This document shows positions 27,082 through 35,486 of a stretch of 64,000 nt of DNA, one piece after another; positions within the stretch are counted from its first letter, which is position 1; each line of letters starts with the position of its first letter. A program made the position numbers and the translations under genes. Source of the stretch: DATEJJ01 sp039649115 (GTDB lineage: Bacteria > Actinomycetota > Actinomycetes > Mycobacteriales > Micromonosporaceae); the NCBI GenBank assembly GCA_039649115.1, contig JBBWZQ010000310.1, positions 62,001 through 126,000 on the forward strand, given 5' to 3'. The notes under the pieces are model-generated. The model was not told where the DNA came from and did no database searches. It worked only from the letters and a program-made list of their open reading frames with translations.

Positions 27082-27330
27082 TGTGTGGCGCGCTTCGTCG
27101 AGGATGCGGTCCTGGCGAAGCTTGGACGGACTCAGACCGAGAGGCCGGAAGATGTCGTTGATCACCATGGTGGACACCGGTGGCAGGCGGGCGTCGGCAG
27201 CGGTCTGCTGGCTGACCAGCAGGTACGGGTTGGCGGTCAGTGGCCACCGTTGGTGGCGGTCGCACAGCCAGTCGCGGGTCAGGATGTGGGTGAAGGACAC
27301 TGGGATCATGACCAGCGCTGCCGCCCCCAC
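27082..27330 (-). pseudogene. remnant of a tyrosine recombinase/integrase-type gene
   Basis: On the minus strand a fragment of about 80 codons reads ILTRDWLCDRHQRWPLTANP, then HLL-like LLVSQQTA, PPVSTMVINDIFRPLGLSPS and KLRQDRILDEARHT. This wording matches, from memory, the C-terminal part of actinobacterial tyrosine-recombinase-like proteins. Upstream and downstream residues in the same frame lose sense, and there is no start. It is a scar of an earlier mobile element beside the mutasome operon. Identity rests on recall and was not searched. Confidence 0.5.
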
Positions 27331-27526
27331 TCAACAGCCAACCCCCGCCCCGCAGCAGGCCGATCCGGTGTGTTGTGGCGAAGGCGGCGCGTGGGCGCCG
27401 GCTGGCCAGGCCCTGGTACCCGGCTGCATGTTGTGCGCCAAGTCGCCAAGCTGGTGGAGGTCCAACCGCGCTGACGGCAAGCCGTACCGGCCGGTCCCGC
27501 CGCTCGGCTCGCAAGCCGCCCAGTAG
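27308..27526 (+). CDS. small Cys-containing hypothetical protein
   Basis: A 72-residue protein starting at ATG 27308, preceded by GAAGGA about 10 bases upstream. After a Pro/Gln/Thr-rich leader it carries CCGEGG and, later, GCMLCAKSPSWWRSNRADG, then PYRPVPPL. The Cys spacing suggests a small metal-binding module. It slightly overlaps the integrase remnant on the other strand. Function unknown. Confidence 0.5.
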   Translation: MTSAAAPTQQPTPAPQQADPVCCGEGGAWAPAGQALVPGCMLCAKSPSWWRSNRADGKPYRPVPPLGSQAAQ

Positions 27527-27638
27527 GCCGATCCCCCCGAGCCGTTGTCGCCGCGAATGCCCGATCCGTGCCCACCATGGTCCACCTGTCATGATCCGTC
27601 ACAATAGGTGACGCGCTCCGCACTCCATGCGGCAGGAT

Positions 27639-27654
27639 TCGAACTCTTGTTCTA
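27639..27654 (+). promoter_or_regulatory. LexA (SOS) box of the mutasome operon
   Basis: TCGAAC-TCTT-GTTCTA matches 11 of the 12 defined bases of the actinobacterial SOS box TCGAAC-N4-GTTCGA. It ends 10 bases before the preferred imuA' start codon. LexA repression with induction after DNA damage is the known control of this operon type. Confidence 0.82.
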
Positions 27655-27664
27655 TCGTGTTGGG

Positions 27665-28348
27665 ATGGCGATCGCGGCTGGCCTGGCGGAACTGGGGGTA
27701 CGACCCGCCAGCGCTCTTGCCGGCGATAGCGCTGGTCACGCGGGTTCTGGCGCGCTGCCGGTGCTGTCGTCGCTACAGGAGTTGCTGCCGGGCGGGCTAC
27801 GGCGCGGCGCGACCGTGGCGGTCACCGCCCGTGGCGAGGGCGCGACCTCACTGCTGTTGGCGTTGCTGGCCGAGCCGTCACGTACCGGCGCCTGGTGCGC
27901 GGTGACCGGCATGCCGGCGCTGTCGCTGGCCACGGCCCTGAGCATGGGTATCGTGCTGGAGCGCCTCGCCCTGGTGCCCCGGCCGGGCCCGGACACGGCC
28001 GCGGTCGCCGCGACACTGCTCGACGGGTTCGACATCGTCGTGGTCGCCGCCCCGGGCCTGGCACCGGGGGTGTGCGCGCAACTGTCGGCCCGGGCGCGGC
28101 AAGGCAAGGCGACGCTGGTCACGATGACGCCCTGGGCCGGGGCCAGCCTGACGCTGACCGCCGAAGGCGGCACCTGGTTCGGGCACCGCCGGCTGCGGTG
28201 CCGCCGGCTCACGGTGACCGTTGGCGGGCGCGGTGGCGCCGCCCGACCCCGCCGCGGTGAGGTGTGGCTGCCCGCCGACCCGGACTTCCAGGACACCCTG
28301 GCCGCCGGTGGGCGCCAGGACCACCGGCATCTGCGGGCGGTCCGGTGA
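27665..28348 (+). CDS. imuA': ImuA'-type RecA-like mutasome protein
   Basis: A 227-residue protein with a RecA/SulA-like fold. The P-loop position reads ARGEGATSLLLA, degenerate at the GKT site. The start is set at ATG 27665 because the SOS box lies directly before it; an in-frame ATG at 27608 would place that box inside the gene. It is probably translated from a very short or absent leader. ImuA' links the mutasome to RecA. It overlaps imuB as GTGA and forms an operon with imuB and dnaE2. Confidence 0.85.
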   Translation: MAIAAGLAELGVRPASALAGDSAGHAGSGALPVLSSLQELLPGGLRRGATVAVTARGEGATSLLLALLAEPSRTGAWCAVTGMPALSLATALSMGIVLERLALVPRPGPDTAAVAATLLDGFDIVVVAAPGLAPGVCAQLSARARQGKATLVTMTPWAGASLTLTAEGGTWFGHRRLRCRRLTVTVGGRGGAARPRRGEVWLPADPDFQDTLAAGGRQDHRHLRAVR

Positions 28349-29868
28349 GCACCGCGGTACGCACAATGCTGCTCTGGTGCCCGGACTGGCCGGTCGTCGC
28401 CGCCGTGCACGCCGGCGACGCCGGTGTCGGTGACCCGGTCGCGGTCCTGCACGCCAACCGGGTGATCGCGTGTTCGCCGGCGGCCCGGGCGCATGGGGTG
28501 CGCCGCGGCCTACGCAAGCGGGAGGCGCAGAGCCGCTGCCCGACGCTGACCGTCGTCGTGCACGACGCGGCTCGTGACGGCGCGGCGTTCGAGCCGGTCG
28601 TCGCCGCCGTGGAGGACCTGGCCGCCGGGGTCGCGGTGCTGCGCCCCGGCGCGTGCGCGGTCGCCGCCCGCGGCCCGGCCCGCTACCACCGCGGTGAGGA
28701 GCAGGCCGCGGAACGCATCGTCGAGCACGTCGCCGTCGACGCCGGCGTGGAAGCGCAGATCGGCGTCGCCGACGGTGTCTTCGCCGCGCTGCTGGCCGCC
28801 CGCGCCGGCCGGATCATCCCGCCCGGCGGCACCGCGGCGTTCCTGGCTGAGCTGCCGGTCGCCGAACTCGACCGGCCGAGGCTGGCCGATGTGCTGCGCC
28901 GGCTGGGCATCCGCACGCTGGGCGCGTTCGCCGCGTTGCCCGCCGGCGACGTGCTGGCCCGCTTCGGTTTGGACGCCGCGATCGCCCACCGGCTCGCCGC
29001 CGGCCTCGACGACCGGCCGCTGCAGGTGCACCGGCCGCCGCCGGACCTGGCCGTGCGGCAGGAGTACGAAGACCCGATCGACCGCGTCGACGTCGGGGCG
29101 TTCGCCGCCCGGGCCCTCGCTGTCGTGATGCACGAGCGGCTGGCCGGGTACGGGTTGGCGTGCACCCGGCTGGAGATCTCCGCCGTGACCGCCGACGGGC
29201 AGCAGCTAAGCCGGGTATGGCGCCACGACGGTCTGCTCAGCGCCGCGGCGATCGCCGACCGGGCCCGCTGGCAACTCGACGGGTGGCTGACCCACCGCCG
29301 GCTCACCGCGGGAATCGTCGCCCTGCAACTGGCCCCGCAGGGCGTGCTGCAGCAAGCCGGCCTGCAACCCGGCCTGTGGGGCGAGGCCGGCCCGGGCAAG
29401 GACCGGGCGCACCGGGCGATGCACCGCGTCCAGGGCCTGCTGGGTCCCGACGCGGTCCTGGTCGCGGTGCCCTCCGGCGGCCGCGACCCCGACCGCCTCG
29501 TCACCCTGCTGCCTTTTGGTGACGAGCAGACACCGAAGCGGCCACCCGGGCCGTGGCCCGGCGCGTTGCCGGCGCCCTACCCGGCGCTGAACACGCCGGC
29601 ACAGCCGGTGCGACTACTAGATGCCGCCGGTCAGCCGGTGCGCGTCGACGCCCGGCTGCGCCTGTCCGCCGACCCGACCCACCTGCACCTGGGTAACCAA
29701 CATGTCGGGGTCCGCGAGTACTACGGGCCGTGGCCGGTGGTCGAGCGCTGGTGGGACCCGCCGGCCGGCCGGCGGGCGGTCCGCCTGCAGGTGGTCCTCG
29801 ACGACGGCGCCGCCGTCCTGCTGCAGCTGGCCGGCGGGCAGTGGACGATGAGCGGACGGTTCGATTGA
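28345..29868 (+). CDS. imuB: ImuB, catalytically inactive Y-family polymerase-like protein
   Basis: A 507-residue Y-family protein. The N-terminus TMLLWCPDWPVVAA lacks the acidic residues of active DinB polymerases, as known for ImuB. A helix-hairpin-helix-like region (LRRLGIRTLGAFAALP) and a little-finger domain follow, then a C-terminal segment (REYYGPWPVVERWWD) seen in ImuB proteins. ImuB is the hub that binds the beta clamp, ImuA' and DnaE2. GTG 28345 overlaps the imuA' stop. The stop overlaps dnaE2 as TTGA. Confidence 0.92.
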   Translation: MSTAVRTMLLWCPDWPVVAAVHAGDAGVGDPVAVLHANRVIACSPAARAHGVRRGLRKREAQSRCPTLTVVVHDAARDGAAFEPVVAAVEDLAAGVAVLRPGACAVAARGPARYHRGEEQAAERIVEHVAVDAGVEAQIGVADGVFAALLAARAGRIIPPGGTAAFLAELPVAELDRPRLADVLRRLGIRTLGAFAALPAGDVLARFGLDAAIAHRLAAGLDDRPLQVHRPPPDLAVRQEYEDPIDRVDVGAFAARALAVVMHERLAGYGLACTRLEISAVTADGQQLSRVWRHDGLLSAAAIADRARWQLDGWLTHRRLTAGIVALQLAPQGVLQQAGLQPGLWGEAGPGKDRAHRAMHRVQGLLGPDAVLVAVPSGGRDPDRLVTLLPFGDEQTPKRPPGPWPGALPAPYPALNTPAQPVRLLDAAGQPVRVDARLRLSADPTHLHLGNQHVGVREYYGPWPVVERWWDPPAGRRAVRLQVVLDDGAAVLLQLAGGQWTMSGRFD

Positions 29869-32800
29869 GCCACTTCGACGCCAAGCCCGGCATGCGGTGG
29901 GAGGAGCTGCAGCGGCGGCTGTCCGGCCAGGTCGTCGACCCGCTCGCCGAAGCCGACGGCGGTGACGGCCCCGCGTTCACCCGCCACCGGCCAGTGTTCA
30001 CCGCCCCGCCGACCCTGGTCCGCGGCAGCAGCACCGTGGCGTACGCCGAGTTGCACTGCCACACCCACTACAGCTTCCTCGACGGTGCGAGCGCGCCGGA
30101 GGACCTGGTCGTTGAGGCAGCCGGGCTCGGCCTGCACGCGCTGGCGATCACCGACCACGACGGCCTCTATGGCGTGGTGCAGTTCGCCACCGCGGCGCGG
30201 CAGGTGGGGCTGCCCGCCGTGTACGGGGCGGAACTGTCCCTGGACCTGCCCGCCGGCCAAGCTGGGACACCCGACCCGGCCGGGCGGCACCTGCTGCTGC
30301 TGGCCCGCGGCCAGGAGGGCTACCACCGGCTGGCCGGGATGCTCGGCGACGCGCACCTGGCCGGCGGGGAGAAGACCCGTCCGGTGTACGACCTCGACAA
30401 GGCGGCCGGCCGGCTGGCCGGGCACGTGGTGGCGCTGACCGGCTGCCGCAAGGGCACCGTGCCCGCCGCGCTCACCGGCGAGCGCGGCCACGCCGCGGCA
30501 CGGCGCGAGCTCGACCGGCTGGTCGACCTGTTCGGCGCCGACCACGTCGCGGTGGAACTCATCGACCACGGCAACCCCCTCGACGGCGACCGCAACGACG
30601 CCCTCGCCGACCTGGCCCAGGCGGCCGGCCTGCCCGTGGTGGCCACCAACAACGTGCACTACGCCACCCCCGCCGGGCACCGGCTGGCGAGCGTGGTCGC
30701 CGCCGTGCGGTCCCGCTCGTCACTCGACGACCTGGACCCGTGGCTGCCCGCCGCGGGCACCGCGCACCTGCGCTCGGGGGACGAGATGGCCGCCCGGTTC
30801 CGCGACTACCCGGGTGCGGTGGCGTACGCGGCGCGGCTGGGCGCCGAGTGCGCGTTCGACCTGAACCTCATCGCCCCGCGTCTGCCACCATTCGCCTGCC
30901 CGGACGGGCACACCGAAACCAGCTGGCTGCGGCAGCTGACCTACCAGGGCGCGCAACGCCGGTACGGGCCGGCACAGGCCCACCCCGACGCGTACCGGCA
31001 GATCGACCACGAGCTGGCGATGATCGAACGGCTCGGATTCCCCGGCTACTTCCTGATCGTGTGGGACATCGTGCGGTTCTGCCGCGAGGCCCGCATCTAC
31101 TGCCAAGGACGCGGATCGGCGGCCAACAGCGCGGTGTGCTACGCGCTACGCATCACCAACGTCGACCCGGTCGCGAACCACCTGCTGTTCGAAAGGTTCC
31201 TCGCTCCGGAACGCGACGGCCCCCCGGACATCGACGTCGACATCGAGTCCGACCGGCGGGAGGAGGTCATTCAGTACGTCTACGGCAAATACGACCGGCG
31301 GCACACCGCCCTGGTCGCCAACGTGATCACCTACCGGCCACGTTCGGCGGTGCGTGACGTCGCCCGGGCGATGGGGTTCTCACCCGGCCAGCAAGACGCC
31401 TGGTCCAAGCAGCTGGACCGGTGGCACGACATCACCGTCGAGACCGCCGAGGGCATCCCCGCCCAGGTCGTCGAGTACGCCAACCACCTGCTGGGCGCGC
31501 CCCGCCACCTCGGTATCCACTCCGGCGGCATGGTCATCTGCGACCGGCCGGTGACCGAGGTGTGCCCGGTCGAGTGGGCCCGGATGCCCGGCCGCAGCGT
31601 GCTGCAGTGGGACAAGGAGAGCTGCGCCGACGTCGGGCTGACGAAATTCGACCTGCTCGGCCTCGGCATGCTCAGCGCCCTGCACTACGCGTTCGACTTC
31701 CTCGGCCAAGACCTCGACCTCGGCGACCTGGACTGCACCGACCCCGAGGTGTACGAGATGCTGTGCCGCGCCGACACGGTCGGGGTGTTCCAGGTCGAAA
31801 GCCGCGCCCAGATGTCCACCCTGCCTCGGCTCAAGCCACGCGAGTTCTACGACCTGGTCGTCGAGGTCGGCCTGATCCGGCCGGGGCCCATCCAGGGCGG
31901 CTCGGTACACCCGTACATCCGCCGCCGCAACGGCCTGGAAGAACCGGTCTACGGGCACCCGCTGATGCGCAACAGCCTGGAAAAGACCCTCGGCGTGCCG
32001 CTGTGGCAGGAACAGATGATGCAGCTGGCCATCGACGTCGCCGGGTTCACCCCCGCCGAAGCCGACCAGCTGCGCCGGGCGATGGGCTCCAAACGCAGCA
32101 CCGAGAAGATGGAACGGCTACGCGACCGCCTCTACGCCGGGATGGCCGAACGCGACATTCCCCCAGCCGTCGCCGACGACATCTACCTCAAACTGAGCGC
32201 CTTCGCCAACTACGGTTTCCCCGAAAGCCACGCCATGAGCTTCGCCTACCTCGTCTACGCCAGCGCCTGGCTCAAGCGCTACCACCCCGGCCCGTTGTGC
32301 GCCGCGCTGCTGGGCGCGCAACCGATGGGCTTCTACTCCCCACAGTCCCTTGTAGACGACGCCCGCCGGCACGGCGTCGAAGTCCGCCGGCCGTGCATCA
32401 ACTCCTCGGCCGTGAAAGCCGGCCTCGAATCCACCCCGCACACCCGGTGGGGCTCGACACCCGGGGAACCACCGCACCAGTGGGGGCTGGGCGGGCCCGC
32501 CGTGCGGCTGGGCCTAGACCAGATCCGCACCCTCTCCGAGGACCTCGCCACCCGAATCGTGGACCGACGCGACGCCGACGGCCCGTACACCGACATGGCC
32601 GACGTCGCCCGCCGCTGCGGCCTGGCCACCCCACACCTGGAGGCCCTGGCCACCGCGGACGCGTTCGCCTGCCTCGGGCTAAGCCGCCGGGAAGCGCTAT
32701 GGGCCGCCGGCCCGGCCGCGCAAGACAAACCCGACCGGCTGCCCGGCACCCTGTCCGGGATACACGCGCCGGCGCTACCCGGCATGGACGACGTCGACCG

Positions 32801-33197
32801 CCTCGTCTCCGACGTGTGGGCCACCGGGTTGAGCCCCGACAGCCACCCCATCCAACTCGTACGCGCCGCCCTCAACACCGCCGGCGCGCTGCCGATCAGC
32901 CGGCTGGCCGGCGTGCCGGACAAGACCCGCGTCCTGGTCGGCGGCCTCGTCACCCACCGGCAACGCCCGGCCACCGCCCGAGGCGTCACCTTCCTCAACC
33001 TGGAGGACGAGACCGGAATGCTCAACGTCGTCGTGTCCGAAGGCGCCTGGCGCCGGTTCCGCACCGTCGCCAAAACCAGCCCGGCCCTGCTGATCCGCGG
33101 CACGCTGCAGTCCGCATCCGGCGTGCTGGCCCTGGTCGTCGAAAACATGCGCCCCTTGCCGATCTCCACCCAGCCGGCCAGCCGGGACTTCCGCTGA
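29865..33197 (+). CDS. dnaE2: error-prone DNA polymerase DnaE2
   Basis: A 1110-residue C-family polymerase. TTG 29865 overlaps the imuB stop, and the same frame continues upstream only inside imuB. The PHP domain starts with ELHCHTHYSFLDG and has ITDHDG. The catalytic centre includes GRGSAANSAVCYA and PDIDVDIESDRR. An OB-fold region near the end carries LVGGLVTHRQRPATARG. It performs translesion synthesis and causes SOS mutagenesis with ImuB. All three mutasome genes form one LexA-controlled unit. Confidence 0.95.
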   Translation: MSHFDAKPGMRWEELQRRLSGQVVDPLAEADGGDGPAFTRHRPVFTAPPTLVRGSSTVAYAELHCHTHYSFLDGASAPEDLVVEAAGLGLHALAITDHDGLYGVVQFATAARQVGLPAVYGAELSLDLPAGQAGTPDPAGRHLLLLARGQEGYHRLAGMLGDAHLAGGEKTRPVYDLDKAAGRLAGHVVALTGCRKGTVPAALTGERGHAAARRELDRLVDLFGADHVAVELIDHGNPLDGDRNDALADLAQAAGLPVVATNNVHYATPAGHRLASVVAAVRSRSSLDDLDPWLPAAGTAHLRSGDEMAARFRDYPGAVAYAARLGAECAFDLNLIAPRLPPFACPDGHTETSWLRQLTYQGAQRRYGPAQAHPDAYRQIDHELAMIERLGFPGYFLIVWDIVRFCREARIYCQGRGSAANSAVCYALRITNVDPVANHLLFERFLAPERDGPPDIDVDIESDRREEVIQYVYGKYDRRHTALVANVITYRPRSAVRDVARAMGFSPGQQDAWSKQLDRWHDITVETAEGIPAQVVEYANHLLGAPRHLGIHSGGMVICDRPVTEVCPVEWARMPGRSVLQWDKESCADVGLTKFDLLGLGMLSALHYAFDFLGQDLDLGDLDCTDPEVYEMLCRADTVGVFQVESRAQMSTLPRLKPREFYDLVVEVGLIRPGPIQGGSVHPYIRRRNGLEEPVYGHPLMRNSLEKTLGVPLWQEQMMQLAIDVAGFTPAEADQLRRAMGSKRSTEKMERLRDRLYAGMAERDIPPAVADDIYLKLSAFANYGFPESHAMSFAYLVYASAWLKRYHPGPLCAALLGAQPMGFYSPQSLVDDARRHGVEVRRPCINSSAVKAGLESTPHTRWGSTPGEPPHQWGLGGPAVRLGLDQIRTLSEDLATRIVDRRDADGPYTDMADVARRCGLATPHLEALATADAFACLGLSRREALWAAGPAAQDKPDRLPGTLSGIHAPALPGMDDVDRLVSDVWATGLSPDSHPIQLVRAALNTAGALPISRLAGVPDKTRVLVGGLVTHRQRPATARGVTFLNLEDETGMLNVVVSEGAWRRFRTVAKTSPALLIRGTLQSASGVLALVVENMRPLPISTQPASRDFR

Positions 33198-33261
33198 CAG
33201 GCGTACCTGAGGACCCGCCGCCCGCCGCTCGTCGGCCCAGCCCGCATCCTCGTCGTCCGCC

Positions 33262-33808
33262 TTACGTGGACGGGCGTGCCTGGCGGGCCGGCGGAGAAGG
33301 TGGCTGCCACCTACGCAGTCCGTTGACTTGTACGAACATCGACCGCCGGTCGACGGCGTCACCAGAGCGGTTGCGCCCGTACCCGTCCAGCCACAGCCAC
33401 CCGTCATAGGTCGGCCAGTCGTACACCCGGATCACCCGCAACGCGATCGCGGCCGTGCCCGCGAACTACACCCCTGGCCTCGGCACCCAGCCACACCACG
33501 TCACCCGAGTGGGGCAGCCTGGGCAGCAGATCACGCCCGTCATCGTCGTCCATCGGACGCACGTAGGGGCGGACCAGCAGCGGATCGTCGTCCTGGGCCC
33601 GCTTCACCGCCCCGTTGAGCCACTCCCGGTAGTGCTGGCGCAGCCGGGTCGCCTCCGCCGCATACGGACACGTCGCCGGCGTACCGCAGGTAGCGCAACG
33701 GCCGGCGCCGTCGCGGCGGTGCTCGTGCAGCACCTGCTCGGCCTCGCCGATCGGGGCGGGCATATGCCTGGCCCGCATAGCCGGCGTGCCGGACTCGTAC
33801 ACGGCCAC
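33262..33808 (-). pseudogene. hypothetical gene interrupted by a frameshift
   Basis: From GTG 33808 the frame encodes a protein with CATCGTPATC, YREWLNGAVKRAQ and SGDVVWLGAEARG, then turns into Arg/Gly-rich nonsense ending at 33404. Shifting frame by one extra base at about 33462-33472 restores coding quality: ALRVIRVYDWPTYDGWLWL, then DAVDRRSMFVQVNGLRRW, with TAA at 33262-33264. The gene therefore carries a one-base insertion or two-base deletion, real or a sequencing error. Intact, it would have about 180 residues with a zinc-binding Cys motif. Function unknown. It lies convergent to dnaE2 and downstream of the ligase gene. Confidence 0.6.
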
Positions 33809-33869
33809 AGCTCAGCCGCCCGCCGACGGCTCACCCGGTGGGCGGCGGCTGCCGCTGGTCACCAACCGG

Positions 33870-34868
33870 TCAGGTCTCCGGCTGGTGTAGGCGCACCCCA
33901 TGCGGGTCGGCGTCACGCAGGCCTCGCCAGCTCGGGTGCCGAAGCCGCCGCCGTGGCATCGGCGTCCAGGTACGAAACGCCACCTCGCCCACCAGTACTG
34001 GCGCCACCCATTGCGCGCGGCGGGCGAACTCGCCGGGGACCGGCTCGTCGAACGGTGGATCTGGGCGCGCCAGCGGCTCCAGCATCCGATGCAGCGTCTG
34101 TAGTTCGGCATTCGTCATGCCGGTGCCGACATGGCCGATGTACCGTAGCGAGCCGGCGTCGTCGTAGGCGCCCAGCAGCAGTGACCCGACGGTGCCGCTA
34201 CGGCGGCCGGTGCCGTGCTGCCACCCGCCCACCACTGCGTCCACCGTGGACCTCAGTACCGTCTTGATCCAGTCCCGGGAGCGGGTACCCGGCCGGTACC
34301 GCGAGGTCCGGCGCTTGGCCACGACGCCTTCCAGGCCCGCCTCCTCCGCCGCGGCCAAGACGTCGAGGCCCGGCCCGGCGAACGCCGGGGGAGTAACGAC
34401 GTAACGCCCGGCCAGGCCCAGGCCCTCCAGCATCGCCCGCCGCCGCTCGTACGGCTCGTCGACCAGGACCCGGCCCATGTGCAGCAGGTCGAAGGCGTAG
34501 AACGCCGTCGGAAGGTCAGCCAGCAGCCGGGCGGTGGGGTTCGGCCGATGCAGCCGGCGCTGCAGCAGCCCGAACTCCGGCACACCCTGCCGGTCGAAGA
34601 CCACCACCTCCCCGTCCACGGTCGCGACTTGGTCGCGCAGCAGCGCCCCCAGCAGCTCGCTGAGCTCGGGGAAATGGGATGTCAGGTCGTGGTCGGTACG
34701 GCTGCGGATGCGGACCTGGCCGCCGGCGGCGTAGACGATGGCCCGGGCGCCGTCGTACTTGCCCTCATACGACCAGTCGGGCCCAGACGGTACCGGGCCG
34801 GGTGTGGCCAGCATCGGCCGTACCCTCGGCGGCCAAGACCCTCCCGCCACAGCATGATCGTCCCCCAC
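33870..34868 (-). CDS. ATP-dependent DNA ligase (LigC / LigD ligase-domain type)
   Basis: A 332-residue protein. The adenylation motif I is EGKYDGARA, with the nucleotide-binding Lys early in the protein. Motif III-like AFYAFDLL and motif IV/V EGVVAKRRTSRYRPG and WIKT follow, then a C-terminal OB-fold (GSLLLGAYDDAGSLRYIGHV). No polymerase or nuclease domain of full LigD is attached. Ligases of this kind seal nicks in non-homologous end joining or base-excision repair. GTG 34868 is taken as start; GTG codons a few residues in are possible alternatives. No Ku gene is visible nearby. Confidence 0.9.
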   Translation of the reverse strand: MGDDHAVAGGSWPPRVRPMLATPGPVPSGPDWSYEGKYDGARAIVYAAGGQVRIRSRTDHDLTSHFPELSELLGALLRDQVATVDGEVVVFDRQGVPEFGLLQRRLHRPNPTARLLADLPTAFYAFDLLHMGRVLVDEPYERRRAMLEGLGLAGRYVVTPPAFAGPGLDVLAAAEEAGLEGVVAKRRTSRYRPGTRSRDWIKTVLRSTVDAVVGGWQHGTGRRSGTVGSLLLGAYDDAGSLRYIGHVGTGMTNAELQTLHRMLEPLARPDPPFDEPVPGEFARRAQWVAPVLVGEVAFRTWTPMPRRRLRHPSWRGLRDADPHGVRLHQPET

Positions 34869-35010
34869 GGCGCGGGAGTCGCGAGGGTGTTTTGCGGCAA
34901 AAGCCCAAAGCTGAGTGCGATGTGGCGCTCGTGCGGTGCCCTACGGACACACAGGGGTCCACTGACCAGTCCGAGCGTGAGGTCACCAAGGAGAAGGCAA
35001 GCTTGCCGCG

Positions 35011-35039
35011 TTGAGAATCACAAATTACACGTGTAGTCT
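35011..35039 (+). promoter_or_regulatory. sigma-70-type promoter with overlapping palindrome
   Basis: TTGAGA at 35011-35016 and TAGTCT at 35034-35039 are separated by exactly 17 bases in an A+T-richer island. The palindrome TACACGTGTA (35026-35035) overlaps the spacer and -10, so a regulator could block RNA polymerase. It would drive the nuclease-SNF2 helicase pair, with a leader of about 70 bases. Confidence 0.65.
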
Positions 35040-35114
35040 GTACCTATCCGCGACATGGCGGGCTCGGCGACGTTCAGTCGTTCGCCGACGCAGCCGTTGA
35101 GGAGGGAGGCCGGA

Positions 35115-35486
35115 GTGGAGCACACCGCCGAGAGCATCGGCCGACTTATCCAGAGCCACCCGTACGCGTACGCCAACGAGGACGAGCTGCAAGCCGGCAT
35201 CGCGGGCGTGCTCGCCGAGGATGACCTGACGCCCCGCCGCGAGGTACGGCTGTCCGACCGCGACCGGCTGGACGTTCTGGTCGATCTGGGCCCGAGGACG
35301 CTCGGCATCGAGGTGAAGATCGCCGGGGCTGCGGGCGACGTGCGCCGCCAGTTGCTGCGCTACGCCGCCAGCGAGCGGGTCGACGAGCTGATGTTGGTCA
35401 CCACCGTGCGCCGCCACCTTGCCTGCCTGCCCGACGAGATCGGCGGCAAGCCGCTGACCCGGGTGCTGCTGCGGGGAGGGCTGTAG
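35115..35486 (+). CDS. small PD-(D/E)XK nuclease-like protein
   Basis: A 123-residue protein starting at GTG 35115, with GGAGGGAGG five bases upstream. The core reads RLDVLVDLG...LGIEVKI, giving the Asp and Glu-x-Lys of a PD-(D/E)XK active site, followed by helix RRQLLRYAASERVDEL and strand LMLVTT as in this fold. An upstream NEDELQAGIAGVL helix completes it. It is very small and has no DNA-recognition domain. Its stop is followed at once by the ATG of the SNF2 helicase, so the two are surely co-translated. A joint role in DNA cleavage during defence or recombination is inference. Confidence 0.72.
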   Translation: MEHTAESIGRLIQSHPYAYANEDELQAGIAGVLAEDDLTPRREVRLSDRDRLDVLVDLGPRTLGIEVKIAGAAGDVRRQLLRYAASERVDELMLVTTVRRHLACLPDEIGGKPLTRVLLRGGL

